From the NCBI GenBank assembly GCA_013813135.1, contig JACCSF010000240.1, forward strand, positions 1 to 11,385: a stretch of DNA of 11,385 bases, given 5' to 3'. The translations under genes were made by a program, and so were the position numbers. This DNA comes from Thermoleophilaceae bacterium. GTDB taxonomy: Bacteria > Actinomycetota > Thermoleophilia > Solirubrobacterales > Thermoleophilaceae. Within the stretch, counting starts at the first letter, position 1. Every line of letters starts with the position of its first letter. This document shows, in pieces, positions 11,226 to 11,385 of the stretch. The notes beneath the pieces were generated by a model. The model saw only the letters and a list, made by a program, of their open reading frames with translations, did no database searches and was not told the DNA's origin.

Positions 11226-11385
11226 ATGTTCCCTCAGCTCAGACAGCGAATCGGGCCCGCACTTGACCTGATCGTCGAGTTTTCAACTCTCGGCGAGTAC
11301 CGCCTGGACGCCGACGGCGTCCTACGCCACGCGAGTGCCCTCGCCCACGCTCCTGAGCGCGCGCCGCAGCTGGGAGGCGCCGGCG
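11226..11385 (+). CDS. Start of an unidentified gene, truncated by the window end
   Basis: 53 codons are open from the ATG at 11226 to the end of the window, beginning MFPQLRQRIGPALDLIVEF and continuing STLGEYRLDADGVLRHA. I do not recognise the family. The first 25 residues look like an amphipathic helix, and the rest is Ala/Pro-rich. Support for a real gene is the position after the palindrome and a TACCTT box, together with the absence of any better reading on either strand. There is no ribosome site. A short leader peptide or a non-coding stretch cannot be excluded without the downstream sequence. Confidence 0.4.
   Translation, partial: MFPQLRQRIGPALDLIVEFSTLGEYRLDADGVLRHASALAHAPERAPQLGGAG

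Overview
The window is GC-rich bacterial chromosome with almost no space between genes. The best guess for the source is an actinomycete of class Thermoleophilia (Solirubrobacterales or a relative). That is an inference from the base composition, the many GTG starts, the short HisG plus HisZ pair and the general look of the proteins. No rRNA or other taxonomic marker is present. No tRNA, rRNA, CRISPR array, insertion sequence or gene-free stretch longer than about 100 bases was found.

Positions 7656 down to 1 (minus strand) hold one tightly packed gene series: murA, hisZ, hisG, hisD, hisB, hisH, hisA, hisF and the start of a CCA-adding enzyme gene that runs off the window. Five successive junctions (hisZ/hisG, hisG/hisD, hisD/hisB, hisB/hisH, hisH/hisA) are 4-base ATGA or GTGA overlaps. 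hisA/hisF overlap by one base, hisF/cca are 4 bases apart, and murA/hisZ are 15 bases apart with a clear AAGGAG ribosome site. The series encodes histidine steps 1 (HisG/HisZ), 4 (HisA), 5 (HisH/HisF), 6 (HisB) and 9-10 (HisD). hisE/hisI, hisC and a histidinol-phosphate phosphatase are not here. MurA, the first committed step of peptidoglycan synthesis, heads the series and carries Asp in place of the usual active-site Cys.

Positions 7755-11385 are a mixed region of single genes and pairs: an HD-domain hydrolase (+), a small protein with two copies of a zinc-binding module (-), an isocitrate-dehydrogenase-type enzyme (+), a DUF389 membrane protein coupled to a hotdog-fold thioesterase (both -), and the first codons of an unidentified gene (+). 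Neighbours overlap in opposite directions: a 27-base tail-to-tail overlap, a CTAG shared by two stop codons, and a CCATGG shared by two divergent start codons. Several of these genes have a TANNNT box 6-9 bases before the start codon and no ribosome site, which suggests leaderless transcripts.

The most unusual signal is a 39-base repeat present twice, right after the start codons of hisZ and of the dehydrogenase gene. Both copies encode the same 13 residues (RSGAGQPAPSRTT) in front of the conserved enzyme core. The three base differences are all silent, and the centre is a strong GC palindrome. This looks like a small interspersed element tolerated or selected as an N-terminal tag. An 18-bp perfect palindrome at 11163-11180, between the thioesterase gene and the last gene, looks like an operator.
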